DNA of 64,000 nucleotides from Orenia metallireducens (GCF_003001995.1 NZ_PVNB01000014.1:1-64000); one strand, 5' to 3'; shown: positions 33,938-43,563, counted from the stretch's first letter. Program-made: numbers and translations. Notes: generated by a model not told the origin, from the letters alone.

Positions 33938-36589
33938 ATGAATAAGAGATACCTGATATTAATAGTTTTAATATTTATAGTCTCTATCACTTCTAAAATA
34001 GAGGGTAAAGAGGTTTTAAGTGATTCATCTCAATTCTTTAAAGAGGGCTGGGAGTATAAAGTTGGTGATGATAAATGGGCTGACTTTAAGCATGGATTGA
34101 AGTTAGGTTCAGAAAATAGAGAGTTTATTTGGTTGAAACATAAGTTTCCACAAGGTCAATTCAAAGACCCCTGCCTTGTATTTAACTCTGTTGAATATGA
34201 TTTTGATATATATCTTGGTGGAAAATTAATCTATAAGAGTGATAATCAAATAGCTTATCAGTATAGACAAGGGATTGTTAACCACATTATTGATTTACCT
34301 CAAAATTTCGATAATAAAAGTTTATATATAAAGATATATCCAGGTGTCTTTGGTTTTAAGACAATAGACAGCTTCTTTTTAAAGCTAACAGAGGTTAATT
34401 CTAAGGATAATTATTATCATAACTTAATCTATGAACATTTATTTGATATCTTTTTTGGTAGTACAGCCATAGTTATTGGTTGGATTATTTTAATTATATA
34501 TCTATTTATTAGATTTATTGAGAGAAGGGTAGTAAAGGGAAAGTTTATCTTTATTGGTATCTTTTCTTGGGGATTGGGTTTATTCAGCCTATTTCCAATA
34601 GCTTTAACCTTCTCTAATCAATCAATTTACTTATATTATATGCTTTTATCTGTTCCGATGATTATAATAGGAATAGCGATAGGTCTAATAGAAATATTAA
34701 AAGTAAAGGTAGAAGATGATTGTTTTAGTATTAAAAACCTTAGATTTGTTAAAAGAGTTCATCAGTTTTTGTTAGTGATTGTTTTCTTTTTTGATCTATT
34801 GCAGATCAAATCTATCTATGAATTTGATAATTTGTATTTAGGAATATTGGTATTGACTATCTTGAATATTATAATAATTGTTATCTTAGAAGCAATAGAA
34901 GGAATTAAGGAGTTTAAAGTGATTGCTTTTAGTATTTTACTAGGATTGTTGTTAGAGAGTATAATAATGATAGTTAATCACAAAGAGCTAGCTTTATCCT
35001 TTAAAATGCCCAATTCCATTAGTCTAGCTTTTTTAATCTCATTAATTATTAATGCTGTCATGGAATATCTTGAAGTACATAAACAGTTAGAAGGTTATTC
35101 TCAGAATCTAGAGGAGAAGATTGCTGCAAAGACTGTAGATATTAGAAATCTACTTAATAATGTAGGGCAAGGTTTCTTATCCTTTGGTAAGAGTTTAACT
35201 ATTAATGAAGAATATAGTCGAGAATGCTTAAATATCTTTAATAAAGAGATAGGTGGAATGAATATAGTAGAGCTTCTATTTAAGCAAGAAGGGCAAAGAG
35301 AGTTTCTAAGAGATATATTAAGGACTATCTTTAGTAGTCAAGACCAAGATGATATAAAGATGTATCTGCCTTTATTACCAGAAGAGAGCAAGATTGCTGA
35401 TAAATATATCGACTTAAATTTTAAATTAATAGGTGAGAATACTAAAGAAGCCGGCAGTAGAGAGATGATGCTGGTTTTAACAGATATCAGTGATAAGAAG
35501 GAGCTTGAGAGTAAGGTTGAAGAAGAGAGAAATAACTTAAAGATGGCTGTTAATGTAGTAGTTAATTTTAATGATTTTATTGAATTAAAGAATAGTTATT
35601 TAGACTTCTTTAATAGTGAAGTTGAAGAGATGGTAGCATCAGGTATATCTATACAAGATTTATTGTCTCGAATCTATCTACAGATACATAACTTTAAAGG
35701 CGATTTTAGTCAGCTGGGGATGAATAATACTGTGAATTCTCTTCATTGCTTTGAAGGTAAGCTTTTAGAGCTGAAAGATAAGTTATATGAGGAGAGTGTT
35801 GAGATAACTGAGCTTAGAAGGTTAATTAAAGAAGAGGAGGCAGTTGGGTTTTTAAGTCAGGATTTAGATATTTTACAAGAACTCTTAGGAGATTATATCC
35901 TTGAGCAGAACAAGAAAATCATCATAGAAATCTCTAAGTTAAAGATGATTGAAAAGAGAGTTGTCGAACTATTAGCTCCTAAGGATTCTGAAAAACTCTT
36001 AGTTGAGCTTAAGAGATTAAGATATAAACCTTTTAAGGAGATTTTGAAATTTTATCCTGATTATATGCAAGAACTTGGAGGTAGATTAGGAAAATTAATT
36101 AAGCCAGTTAAGATAGTTGGTGGAAAAGAATTGGTTGATTTAGAGGACTATAATGAATTAGGTAAGTCACTAGTCCATCTCTTTAGAAATTCTATTGATC
36201 ACGGAATTGAAGAGCCTGAGCAAAGGGTTGCTAAGGGAAAATCTAAATATGGTGAGATTATCTGTGAGATTGAAATGGAAGAAGATAAGATAATCATTAA
36301 GGTAAGTGATGATGGAAAAGGGATAAATATTGCTAAGATTAAAGAACATGCTCTTAAAGAAGGTCTCTACTCTGCTAAAGAGTTAAATAACCTCTCTCAG
36401 CAGGAAATTTTGAGTATAATCTTTAGTGAGGGACTATCTACAAAGAAGAATGTCACAGAGCTATCTGGAAGAGGTGTAGGATTAGCGGCTGTCAAGGAAG
36501 CTGTTGAAAGGTTAAGTGGTTCAATTAAAATTTATACTACTTTAGATAAAGGAACTGAATTTCAACTAATAGTTCCTAGGAACTATTAG
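33938..36589 (+). CDS. CheA-like kinase with 7TM receptor, PAS-like, Hpt and ATPase domains
   Basis: 883 aa from the ATG behind AAGGGGGATATTA. Signal peptide, an extracellular jelly-roll-like domain (about 20-165), seven or so membrane segments (about 175-385), a coiled linker and a PAS-like segment. An Hpt-like helix bundle follows, with the phosphotransfer motif HNFKGDFSQLG. The C-terminus is a CheA-type ATPase (LFRNSIDHGIEEPEQR, VSDDGKGI, SGRGVGLAAVKEAVE). It ends right after the ATPase without a CheW-like domain. Probably phosphorylates a CheY-like receiver. Confidence 0.87.
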   Translation: MNKRYLILIVLIFIVSITSKIEGKEVLSDSSQFFKEGWEYKVGDDKWADFKHGLKLGSENREFIWLKHKFPQGQFKDPCLVFNSVEYDFDIYLGGKLIYKSDNQIAYQYRQGIVNHIIDLPQNFDNKSLYIKIYPGVFGFKTIDSFFLKLTEVNSKDNYYHNLIYEHLFDIFFGSTAIVIGWIILIIYLFIRFIERRVVKGKFIFIGIFSWGLGLFSLFPIALTFSNQSIYLYYMLLSVPMIIIGIAIGLIEILKVKVEDDCFSIKNLRFVKRVHQFLLVIVFFFDLLQIKSIYEFDNLYLGILVLTILNIIIIVILEAIEGIKEFKVIAFSILLGLLLESIIMIVNHKELALSFKMPNSISLAFLISLIINAVMEYLEVHKQLEGYSQNLEEKIAAKTVDIRNLLNNVGQGFLSFGKSLTINEEYSRECLNIFNKEIGGMNIVELLFKQEGQREFLRDILRTIFSSQDQDDIKMYLPLLPEESKIADKYIDLNFKLIGENTKEAGSREMMLVLTDISDKKELESKVEEERNNLKMAVNVVVNFNDFIELKNSYLDFFNSEVEEMVASGISIQDLLSRIYLQIHNFKGDFSQLGMNNTVNSLHCFEGKLLELKDKLYEESVEITELRRLIKEEEAVGFLSQDLDILQELLGDYILEQNKKIIIEISKLKMIEKRVVELLAPKDSEKLLVELKRLRYKPFKEILKFYPDYMQELGGRLGKLIKPVKIVGGKELVDLEDYNELGKSLVHLFRNSIDHGIEEPEQRVAKGKSKYGEIICEIEMEEDKIIIKVSDDGKGINIAKIKEHALKEGLYSAKELNNLSQQEILSIIFSEGLSTKKNVTELSGRGVGLAAVKEAVERLSGSIKIYTTLDKGTEFQLIVPRNY

Positions 36590-36597
36590 TTGAAATT
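36558..36597. terminator. 40-base perfect palindrome over the kinase stop codon
   Basis: AATTTCAACTAATAGTTCC and its exact mirror meet at CCTAGG. The left arm encodes the last codons and the stop lies in the right arm. No T-run follows, so termination is only a possibility. Confidence 0.55.
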
Positions 36598-36718
36598 TAG
36601 AAGATGAATTCAGGATTCATCTGTAGAAATTATTGCACAATAGCAGTACTGATGGTATAATATAAGTATGTTTGAATTTGGTGCAAACGTTACCATGAAT
36701 TTGGGTGGAGGGTGAGCA

Positions 36719-37717
36719 GTGTCTGAAATTAGAAGGGATATAATTATAGGTAGAAGTATAATAATAGCTAGTAACAGGGCTAAAAGGCCAAAGAATTTTA
36801 AAAATAAAGATGAGATTAAGGGAAGTAATGATTGCCCTTTTTGTAATGGCTTTAGAGAGGACATATTATTAGAAGTGATTGATCAGAATCCAAGTTCTAT
36901 TGAAGGAAAGAATTCATGGAGAGTAAGAGTTGTAGATAATAAGTTTCCAACCTTAAAATCAACAGGTAAATTAACTGAATACAATCATGGTTTCTTCCAA
37001 AAAATGAATGGTATAGGGCAAGCAGAGGTACTGATTGAGTCGATGAAGCATAATAGTAGTCTAGGAAGCAATTCTTTAGACCATACTATAGGTATTATCA
37101 CAGCTTTAAAACTAAGATATGAGCAATTAGCCAAAGATAATAGGCTTAAATATATTCAAATCTTTAAAAACTTTGGTGCAAAAGCAGGAGCTTCCTTGGA
37201 GCATCCTCACTGGCAGATTATAGGAATACCGATAGTTCCTTTAATGGTCAAAGAGGAGCTAGAAGGGGTTAACAAGTATTATAAGCAACATCATAATTGT
37301 GTTTATTGTGATATGATAAGATATGAACTGGCAGATAATCAGAGGGTTATTAAAGAGAATGAATTCTTTATTGCTATTAATCCCTATGCTTCTCGCTATC
37401 CTTTTGAAACTTGGATAATACCAAGAACCCACCAACATAATTTCAGTGATATCTCTAAGAAGGAAATCAATGCTTTAGCCATTATTTTAAGGGATATGAT
37501 AAAAAGTTTTGAAGTAGGATTTAAAGATTTATCTTATAATATCCTTTTACGGACAGCACCTTTAGCTTTAAAGAATCAACAAGGTTATCACTGGCATCTA
37601 CAGATTCTGCCGAGATTGAATATTCAAGCAGGTTTTGAGTTAGCTACAGCAATCTTTGTAAATCCTGTTCCACCAGAGTTGGCTACTGAAGAATTAAAGG
37701 GAATTGGGATTATTTAA
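36719..37717 (+). CDS. galT: galactose-1-phosphate uridylyltransferase-like protein
   Basis: 332 aa from GTG behind GGTGGAGGGTGAGCA. HIT-superfamily GalT features: DCPFCNG metal-binding pair (about residue 39), LEHPHWQIIG with the nucleophilic His of H-P-H, and GYHWHLQILPR near the end. It should transfer UMP between UDP-glucose and a hexose-1-phosphate. There is no galK or galE nearby; the neighbour is malQ, so it may serve general hexose-phosphate turnover. Confidence 0.87.
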   Translation: MSEIRRDIIIGRSIIIASNRAKRPKNFKNKDEIKGSNDCPFCNGFREDILLEVIDQNPSSIEGKNSWRVRVVDNKFPTLKSTGKLTEYNHGFFQKMNGIGQAEVLIESMKHNSSLGSNSLDHTIGIITALKLRYEQLAKDNRLKYIQIFKNFGAKAGASLEHPHWQIIGIPIVPLMVKEELEGVNKYYKQHHNCVYCDMIRYELADNQRVIKENEFFIAINPYASRYPFETWIIPRTHQHNFSDISKKEINALAIILRDMIKSFEVGFKDLSYNILLRTAPLALKNQQGYHWHLQILPRLNIQAGFELATAIFVNPVPPELATEELKGIGII

Positions 37718-37809
37718 TTATTTTTTATTCTTATAAAGTTTATCTTTTAAATATTAATAGTATCTTTAGCAAGATATAATATAATGCAAGGTCAAGGAGG
37801 GAGTTAAAG

Positions 37810-39306
37810 ATGAAATTTGAAAGAATGAGTGGAGTTTTCTTACATCCTACCTCTTTAGCAGGTAGATATGGTATTGGTTCTTTAGGTGCTGAGGCCTATC
37901 AGTTTATAGATTTTTTGGCTGGAGCTGGGCAGAAATTATGGCAGATTTGTCCTTTGGGTCCTACAGGATATGGTGATTCTCCTTATCAATGCTTTTCTGC
38001 TTTTGCAGGAAATCCTATGTTAATCAGTTTAGAAAGGTTGGTGGAAGAGGGCTTATTAAGTGAAGGTGATTTGGCAGTAGAGATTGAATTTGATAAAGAT
38101 ATAGTAGAGTATGGAAAGGTAATTGACTTTAAGATGCCTCTACTAAAGAAGGCCTTTAATAAATTTAGTTCTATAGGAGAAAAAACTGCTTTTAGGGCTT
38201 TTTGTGAACAGAATGCAGAGTGGTTAGATGATTATGCATTATTTAGGGCTGTCAAATCAACCTTTAATGAAAGACCTTGGAATGAATGGGATGAGGACAT
38301 TAAACTAAGAGAAGAAGCAGCAGTGGCTAAGTATAAAGAAGAATTGGCTGAAGAGATAGAGTTTAGATCTTTTATTCAATATCTATTTTTTAAACAGTGG
38401 ACAGATGTGAGAGAATATGCTAATCAGAAGGGGATTAAGATAGTTGGAGATATCCCTATTTTTGTAGCAATGGACAGTGCTGATGCGTGGGCTAATCCAG
38501 AGGTCTTTTATTTTGATGAGGATATGAAGCCTACTAAGGTGGCAGGGGTACCACCAGATTACTTTAGTGAGACTGGACAGCTATGGGGAAATCCTCTATA
38601 TAACTGGGATAAGTTAAGAGAGAGCAATTATCAATGGTGGGTAAAGAGAATCGAGGCTTTGTTAGAGGTAGCCGATATAGTTAGAATAGATCATTTTAGA
38701 GGCTTTGCAGCTTATTGGGCTGTTCCATATGGTGAGAAGACTGCTATTAATGGTGAATGGGAGAAGGCACCAGGGATGGAGTTGTTTAAGACTATCAAAG
38801 ATGAGCTTGGTGAATTGCCAATTATTGTTGAAGATTTAGGTTTGATTACTGAAGATGTGGAGAAATTAAAGAAGACTTTCGACTTTCCAGGTATGGAGAT
38901 TTTACAATTTGCTTTTGATGGTGAAGAGGATAATAATGTTACTCCAGAGAGATATACTACTGATAACTGTGTAGTTTATACTGGAACCCATGATAATAAT
39001 ACTACTTTAGGCTGGTATACTGAAGATGCTAGTAAAGCAGATCAGAAGAGACTAGAGAAGTATTTAGATAAACATCTTGATTATAGACATGATTCTATCG
39101 TCTGGGACCTGATAGAGCTAGCGTGGTCCTCTAGAGCGGTAATTGCTTTAGTAACCTTACAGGATGTGCTAGAATTGGGTAGTGAAGCCCGCTTTAACAT
39201 TCCTGGGGTACTGGGAGGTAACTGGGACTGGAAGTATCGTTCAGAGATGCTGACTGAAGAAAGAATGCTGGATTTAAAAGAGATGACAGAAAGAAATGAT
39301 AGATAA
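37810..39306 (+). CDS. malQ: 4-alpha-glucanotransferase (amylomaltase)
   Basis: 498 aa, GH77 family, typical length. Active-site regions: ADIVRIDHFRGFAAYW (nucleophile Asp), LPIIVEDLGLIT (acid/base Glu) and TGTHDNNTTLGWY (transition-state Asp); GYGDSPYQCFSAFAGNP near the N-terminus is also characteristic. It transfers maltooligosaccharide units in glycogen or maltodextrin use. It follows galT by 92 bases and may be cotranscribed; terminator at 39378-39410. Confidence 0.95.
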   Translation: MKFERMSGVFLHPTSLAGRYGIGSLGAEAYQFIDFLAGAGQKLWQICPLGPTGYGDSPYQCFSAFAGNPMLISLERLVEEGLLSEGDLAVEIEFDKDIVEYGKVIDFKMPLLKKAFNKFSSIGEKTAFRAFCEQNAEWLDDYALFRAVKSTFNERPWNEWDEDIKLREEAAVAKYKEELAEEIEFRSFIQYLFFKQWTDVREYANQKGIKIVGDIPIFVAMDSADAWANPEVFYFDEDMKPTKVAGVPPDYFSETGQLWGNPLYNWDKLRESNYQWWVKRIEALLEVADIVRIDHFRGFAAYWAVPYGEKTAINGEWEKAPGMELFKTIKDELGELPIIVEDLGLITEDVEKLKKTFDFPGMEILQFAFDGEEDNNVTPERYTTDNCVVYTGTHDNNTTLGWYTEDASKADQKRLEKYLDKHLDYRHDSIVWDLIELAWSSRAVIALVTLQDVLELGSEARFNIPGVLGGNWDWKYRSEMLTEERMLDLKEMTERNDR

Positions 39307-39377
39307 TCCAATTAACTGAACAATAATGAGTGAGAGTTAGTTACTATTAACAGGTACTCAATTATAAGTGAACAGAT

Positions 39378-39410
39378 AATAAAACACTCCTGAAAATGGA
39401 GTGTTTTATT
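39378..39410 (+). terminator. malQ terminator
   Basis: AATAAAACACTCC/GGAGTGTTTTATT stem with loop TGAAAAT, followed by ATTTTAT. Confidence 0.87.
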
Positions 39411-39486
39411 ATTTTATCACAATTTAACTATAATGCATATAATATACAGAAATCGGTTTTACTATCAAATTTAAGGAGGGATAGAG

Positions 39487-39564
39487 ATGAAGAAGAAGTC
39501 TTGTCCTGGATGTAGAAGGAAAAATAAGAGTAAGAGTAAGAGAAAGAAGAAGGAAGGAAAATAG
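39487..39564 (+). CDS. 25-residue basic CxxC microprotein
   Basis: MKKKSCPGCRRKNKSKSKRK with a short basic tail. More than half of the residues are Lys or Arg, and a single CPGC motif lies at residues 6-9. The ATG is preceded by TTAAGGAGGGATAGAG, an excellent site. TATAAT words lie at 39429-39443, and a hairpin with a T-run follows at 39586-39611. The unit is therefore a complete small transcription unit between two terminators. It could bind RNA or a metal; no family recognised. Confidence 0.7.
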   Translation: MKKKSCPGCRRKNKSKSKRKKKEGK

Positions 39565-39585
39565 GCTAAATATGATTAGATTTAA

Positions 39586-39611
39586 ATGCTCCTTTTTTGA
39601 GGAGTATTTTT
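39586..39611 (+). terminator. terminator of the basic microprotein
   Basis: ATGCTCCT/GAGGAGTAT hairpin with a T-rich loop, followed by TTTTTT. Confidence 0.75.
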
Positions 39612-39912
39612 TTATGTATTGTTATATGGTATGATCAACATTATATTTGAATATCTAGTGGATATAGAGTATTATAATGGTATAAATAGTTTTTTTAGTA
39701 TAGATCAGGTACAGGTTGGTCATAAAGCTTATATTATATAAATTTATACTCATTTCAGTTTAAATTTGAATATCTTACAGGTAATTAATAGGCAAAAATA
39801 TCAATGATGTAATTGGGTATTTTATTAATATTAGGTTGTGTCGAGCTTTTAGATCTATGAAAGTTTTAATTACGAAGTCAAGATAATTTATATGTGGTGA
39901 GGTGGATATAGA
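39612..39912. other. AT-rich gap before the HAD gene
   Basis: About 300 bases without a clear frame or hairpin. A lone TTGTGTCGAGCTTTT at about 39837 faintly recalls the GTGTCG end of the dispersed repeat family, too weak to call. Confidence 0.3.
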
Positions 39913-40545
39913 ATGGAAAAATTAAAACTTGTCTGTTTTGATTTAGATGATACCTTAATTAGAGAAATTCATTCCGTTATGTTGCCATGCATTTTAAATG
40001 GGAAAGAAAGAGAGCACTCTTTAATTCAAGAACAGGAAGAAAAAGGTGTAATTGACTATATATCAGCAGATTATCTCAGAGCAGAATTGCTTTTTGGTCT
40101 TGAAGAAGATAAAATCGCCCAATCTTTTTTAGAGATTGCAAAGCCTTTAAAAAATATCAAAAAAGTAGTTGAGATATTACATAAAGAAAATATCAGGTGC
40201 ATTGTTATTACTGTTGGTCCAATGCAGGTAGCAAAAGTTGTATGTGATATTTGGGGATTTGATGATTATTATGGCAGTAACTATGAAGTGGTTGAAGGAG
40301 TATTTACTGGAAAGATTCTTAACTACATTGGGGCTGAAGAAAAGATATTATGTCTACAAGATTTTTGTGAAAATAATAATATAAAACCAGAAGAATGTAT
40401 CGCTGTAGGTGATGGTTCAACAGATATTCCAATCTTTGAATACTGTGGTAAATCTATTGCTATAAATAGTTCTTGGGAGGTTAGAGAGAGGGCAATGTAT
40501 GCAGTTGAAACAGATGATTTAACAGATATTCTTAGCTATATATAA
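39913..40545 (+). CDS. HAD-family phosphatase, SerB-like
   Basis: 210 aa. HAD motif I LVCFDLDDTLI (nucleophile Asp), motif II region CIVITVGP, motif IV AVGDGSTDIPIFEYCG. The helical cap inserted after motif I (about residues 20-90) fits the HAD-IB phosphoserine phosphatase group. The substrate is unknown. Single gene with its own GTGAGGTGG site. Confidence 0.85.
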   Translation: MEKLKLVCFDLDDTLIREIHSVMLPCILNGKEREHSLIQEQEEKGVIDYISADYLRAELLFGLEEDKIAQSFLEIAKPLKNIKKVVEILHKENIRCIVITVGPMQVAKVVCDIWGFDDYYGSNYEVVEGVFTGKILNYIGAEEKILCLQDFCENNNIKPEECIAVGDGSTDIPIFEYCGKSIAINSSWEVRERAMYAVETDDLTDILSYI

Positions 40546-40603
40546 CCCTATAAAGATTTCATATTATATATCTAGAATTTAAATTTTTATAATCACTTAA
40601 AAA

Positions 40604-40740
40604 TAAAAATCAAAAGAATTATTAGACGCAGACTTACACAGACTGAACACAGACTAAAAGAACAAAGAATAGAGAATTTAATTGTTTTGAGTCGGCTCTT
40701 AGTCAGATTTTAGTCAGCGTCCAAATAGGTTTTGATTTTA
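40604..40740. repeat. word-iterated hairpin repeat (GACTnACACAGACT type)
   Basis: Outer arms TAAAAATCAAAA (40604-40615) and TTTTGATTTTA (40730-40740). Inside, GACGCAGACTTACACAGACT repeats a GAC/ACACA word and pairs imperfectly with AGTCAGATTTTAGTCAGCGT on the other side. Loop about 30 bases. It fills the gap before the flavin reductase gene. Confidence 0.75.
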
Positions 40741-40913
40741 ATTCTCTGTTAGGTAAATTAAATTCTTTTTCGTGTTATATATATTTTAAGCTATATGAAA
40801 GATAATTTTGGTGATTTAACTTACTCATAAAGATAGCAAAAGGTCTAAAATACAGAACAGCTTGGTTTAAGAATTAATCTGTTATAATAATAATTTATAT
40901 AGGAGGGTATATA

Positions 40914-41564
40914 ATGAATTTTGAACATAATAACTTAAAGCCAGAATACATAAGGGAAGACTGGGAAGGAAAATGGAAAGTTTTTTCTTGGCTTGAATTT
41001 GTTTGTGCAATTCCCCATGTTTTATTTATGGTTACGACTATTAAAGAGAATGGATTAGCAAATGCAGCATTTCAGAGCTGGTCAAGCTTTACAGGGGAAG
41101 GAGATAATTATTATATTATCATGTCAGGTGTTATGAAGGATACCCATACATATCAGAATATTAAGCGAGATAAGGAATTTTGTATTAATTTTTTAAGTTC
41201 AGATTATCTTGAAGAATGTCGGAAAACGATCAAAGATAATAATATAGCTAGTGATGAAATTTCTGCAGCAGGATTTACCCTTGAAGAATCTATGTCGATT
41301 AGTGCACCAAGAATAAAAGAAGGCTTTTTAAAATTAGAGTGTGAATATCAATGGGAAAAGGAACTTTGCGAAAGTAGTCATAACATAACAGTTTGTGGTA
41401 AGGTTAAACATCTTTCTATTGCTGAGAAATTTGCAAAAGAAATGACCAAAGAAAAGTATGGGAAGGATTCTTTTATGTTCAATCTCCACAATCCTATGAA
41501 TCCCTTTACTGGAAAAAGTTTTGGTAGTGGAGTTGGTCATATTAAATTTTCTCAAGATCTATAA
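40914..41564 (+). CDS. flavin reductase-like FMN-binding protein
   Basis: 216 aa, split-barrel flavin reductase-like family. Recognisable: VTTIKENGLANAAFQSWSSF, then YQNIKRDKEFCINFLSSDY. Members bind FMN and often reduce it with NAD(P)H; some are paired with other oxidoreductases. No partner is adjacent. Strong AGGAGGG site; single gene. Confidence 0.85.
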   Translation: MNFEHNNLKPEYIREDWEGKWKVFSWLEFVCAIPHVLFMVTTIKENGLANAAFQSWSSFTGEGDNYYIIMSGVMKDTHTYQNIKRDKEFCINFLSSDYLEECRKTIKDNNIASDEISAAGFTLEESMSISAPRIKEGFLKLECEYQWEKELCESSHNITVCGKVKHLSIAEKFAKEMTKEKYGKDSFMFNLHNPMNPFTGKSFGSGVGHIKFSQDL

Positions 41565-41697
41565 GATCCATTCAAGGAGTCAGTGACTTATGAAATTATA
41601 GATTGAGTCGGATAACAGGAGATCGTCAATGTAAAATTATAATAAGCTATAAAGATCAATATCTACTATTTTTATAAAAAGTGAGGCTTAAGAAGAG

Positions 41698-42147
41698 ATG
41701 AAAGGAACTAAGATTGATTTTATTGTTAGAAATGCTAAGGAAAAAGACTCAGAATATTTAGCATTACTTTGTGAACAGTTAGGATATTCGATGAATTATA
41801 GAAAATTAAAATCACCTTTGAAAAAAATCTTAAAAGATGATGAACATATAATATATGTTGCTCAACTAGCAAGTGGAGAGATAGCTGGCTGGATTCATGC
41901 TTATCTTTATAAATTATTCTATGCTGATTTAATGGCTGAAATCGGAGGGATTGTTGTTGATAAATTGAATAGAAGAAAAGGGATAGGAAAAGAACTAATG
42001 AGATATGTGGAAAGTTGGGCAAAAGAAAAAGGGTGTTATACTGTAAGTTTACGTTCAAATGTACTTAGAGAAAAGGCTCATCTTTTTTATCAGCAGATAG
42101 GCTATAAGAATGAAAAAGAACAATTTACTTTTCGTAAAAGACTTTAA
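41698..42147 (+). CDS. GNAT-family N-acetyltransferase
   Basis: 149 aa. Acetyl-CoA loop VVDKLNRRKGIGKELMRYVE (R/K-x-x-G-I-G) at about residues 84-103, and a terminal LFYQQIGYKNE. GNAT folds acetylate amines on small molecules or proteins; the substrate is unknown. No neighbour informs it. Confidence 0.9.
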   Translation: MKGTKIDFIVRNAKEKDSEYLALLCEQLGYSMNYRKLKSPLKKILKDDEHIIYVAQLASGEIAGWIHAYLYKLFYADLMAEIGGIVVDKLNRRKGIGKELMRYVESWAKEKGCYTVSLRSNVLREKAHLFYQQIGYKNEKEQFTFRKRL

Positions 42148-42263
42148 GTTGATGGTATGGTTTAAAGATGACTTATGTGAGATTTATTAATACTATTAAA
42201 AATATGTAATTATTCAAAAATCGAATATTTACTGAAATATAATTAAAAATAGGAGTGGAAAAG

Positions 42264-42884
42264 ATGTATAAATATTTGATACAAGGATTACTTTTAGGAT
42301 TAGCATATGTTGCACCTATAGGTATGCAGAACTTATATGTGATAAATACTGCCATGAAAGGTAATAAGTTGAAGACCTATCAGGTAGCACTAACGACCAT
42401 ATTTTTTGATATCACACTTGCTCTTGCCTGTTTTTTTGGGATAGGACTATTAGTCAAAAATATTCCTATATTAAAATCAATTATTTTATTAGTAGGCTCT
42501 GTTCTCGTTATATACATAGGAATTGGCTTGATTCGTGCTTGTTCAGAGGTGAAAAATGATATGGAAATAAGTGATTCAATAGTTAAAATTATAATTACCT
42601 GTTTTATTGTGACGTGGTTGAATCCACAGGCTTTAATAGATGGTTCCTTATTATTAGGAGGTTATCATGCCTCTGTACCTGTTCAGATGGCTAAGTATTT
42701 TATATTGGGTTTCTGTAGTTCATCCTTTATCTGGTTTATGATTTTAGCAACTATAATCTTAATCCTAAGGGATAAATTAAATAATACTATTATTAAGGGG
42801 ATCAACATAATTTGTGGAGTGATTTTAATCTTTTTCGGTGCAAAATTAGGCCATTCCTTTATTCAATTAATGATAAAGGGTTAA
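42264..42884 (+). CDS. LysE-family amino acid exporter
   Basis: 206 aa from the ATG behind AGGAGTGGAAAAG; a GTG nine bases upstream overlaps the ribosome site. Six membrane helices. N-terminal YVAPIGMQNLYVINTAMKG and TWLNPQALIDGSLLLGG match the LysE superfamily. Probably exports basic or other amino acids. It heads a short run with the methyltransferase at 42924 (39-base gap). Confidence 0.9.
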   Translation: MYKYLIQGLLLGLAYVAPIGMQNLYVINTAMKGNKLKTYQVALTTIFFDITLALACFFGIGLLVKNIPILKSIILLVGSVLVIYIGIGLIRACSEVKNDMEISDSIVKIIITCFIVTWLNPQALIDGSLLLGGYHASVPVQMAKYFILGFCSSSFIWFMILATIILILRDKLNNTIIKGINIICGVILIFFGAKLGHSFIQLMIKG

Positions 42885-42923
42885 GTTGGGTTAGAAGTTG
42901 AGTGTATAAAGAAGGAGGAAAAG

Positions 42924-43520
42924 ATGAAAGAAAAACTTATAGATATTTTCAATCGAATTTCTAAAAAAGGGGTGTATCCCTATCAACTAGCATTTATGCT
43001 ACTTATACCATTAAGGAATATATTTCTTTCACCCAAAAAACTTATTCAGTATTTAGAGTTGGAAGAAGATTATAATGTTCTTGAAGTTGGTTCAGGTCCT
43101 GGATATTTTAGCCCTAAAATTGCTAAGGCTATACCAGCTGGGAAATTAGTATTAGCTGATATCCAAAAAGAGATGCTTGAGTTTGCCAGAAAAAGATTGA
43201 CTAAGAAGGGGATATCTAATGTTGAATACCACCTGTGCAATGGTATTGATTTTTCATTTGAAAGCAATAAATTTGATCTTATATATATGGTAACTGTTTT
43301 AGGAGAAATAGAGAATAAAGAGGAATATATCAAAGAGTTTTTTAGATTATTGCGACCTGGAGGTATCCTTTCGATCTCAGAACAAGGTGGTGATCCAGAT
43401 AAGATGTCGATAGAAGAAATTAAGAGATTATTAGCTGGTTCTGGGTTTGAACTTGATAAACTCTATGGCAGAGAGAATAACTTTACTATAAACTTTCGAA
43501 AAACTAATTTATCAAAATAG
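42924..43520 (+). CDS. class I SAM-dependent methyltransferase
   Basis: 198 aa. Motif I VLEVGSGPGYFSPKIA, Asp of motif II in LVLADIQKEML, motif IV DLIYMVTVLGE and motif VI LLRPGGILSISEQGG. The N-terminal 40 residues are hydrophobic and basic, perhaps for membrane association. Substrate unknown. Strong GAAGGAGGAAAAG site. Confidence 0.9.
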   Translation: MKEKLIDIFNRISKKGVYPYQLAFMLLIPLRNIFLSPKKLIQYLELEEDYNVLEVGSGPGYFSPKIAKAIPAGKLVLADIQKEMLEFARKRLTKKGISNVEYHLCNGIDFSFESNKFDLIYMVTVLGEIENKEEYIKEFFRLLRPGGILSISEQGGDPDKMSIEEIKRLLAGSGFELDKLYGRENNFTINFRKTNLSK

Positions 43521-43563
43521 TAGATTAGATTGCTTAAATTTTAGGAATAGAGGATGAGTGCTT

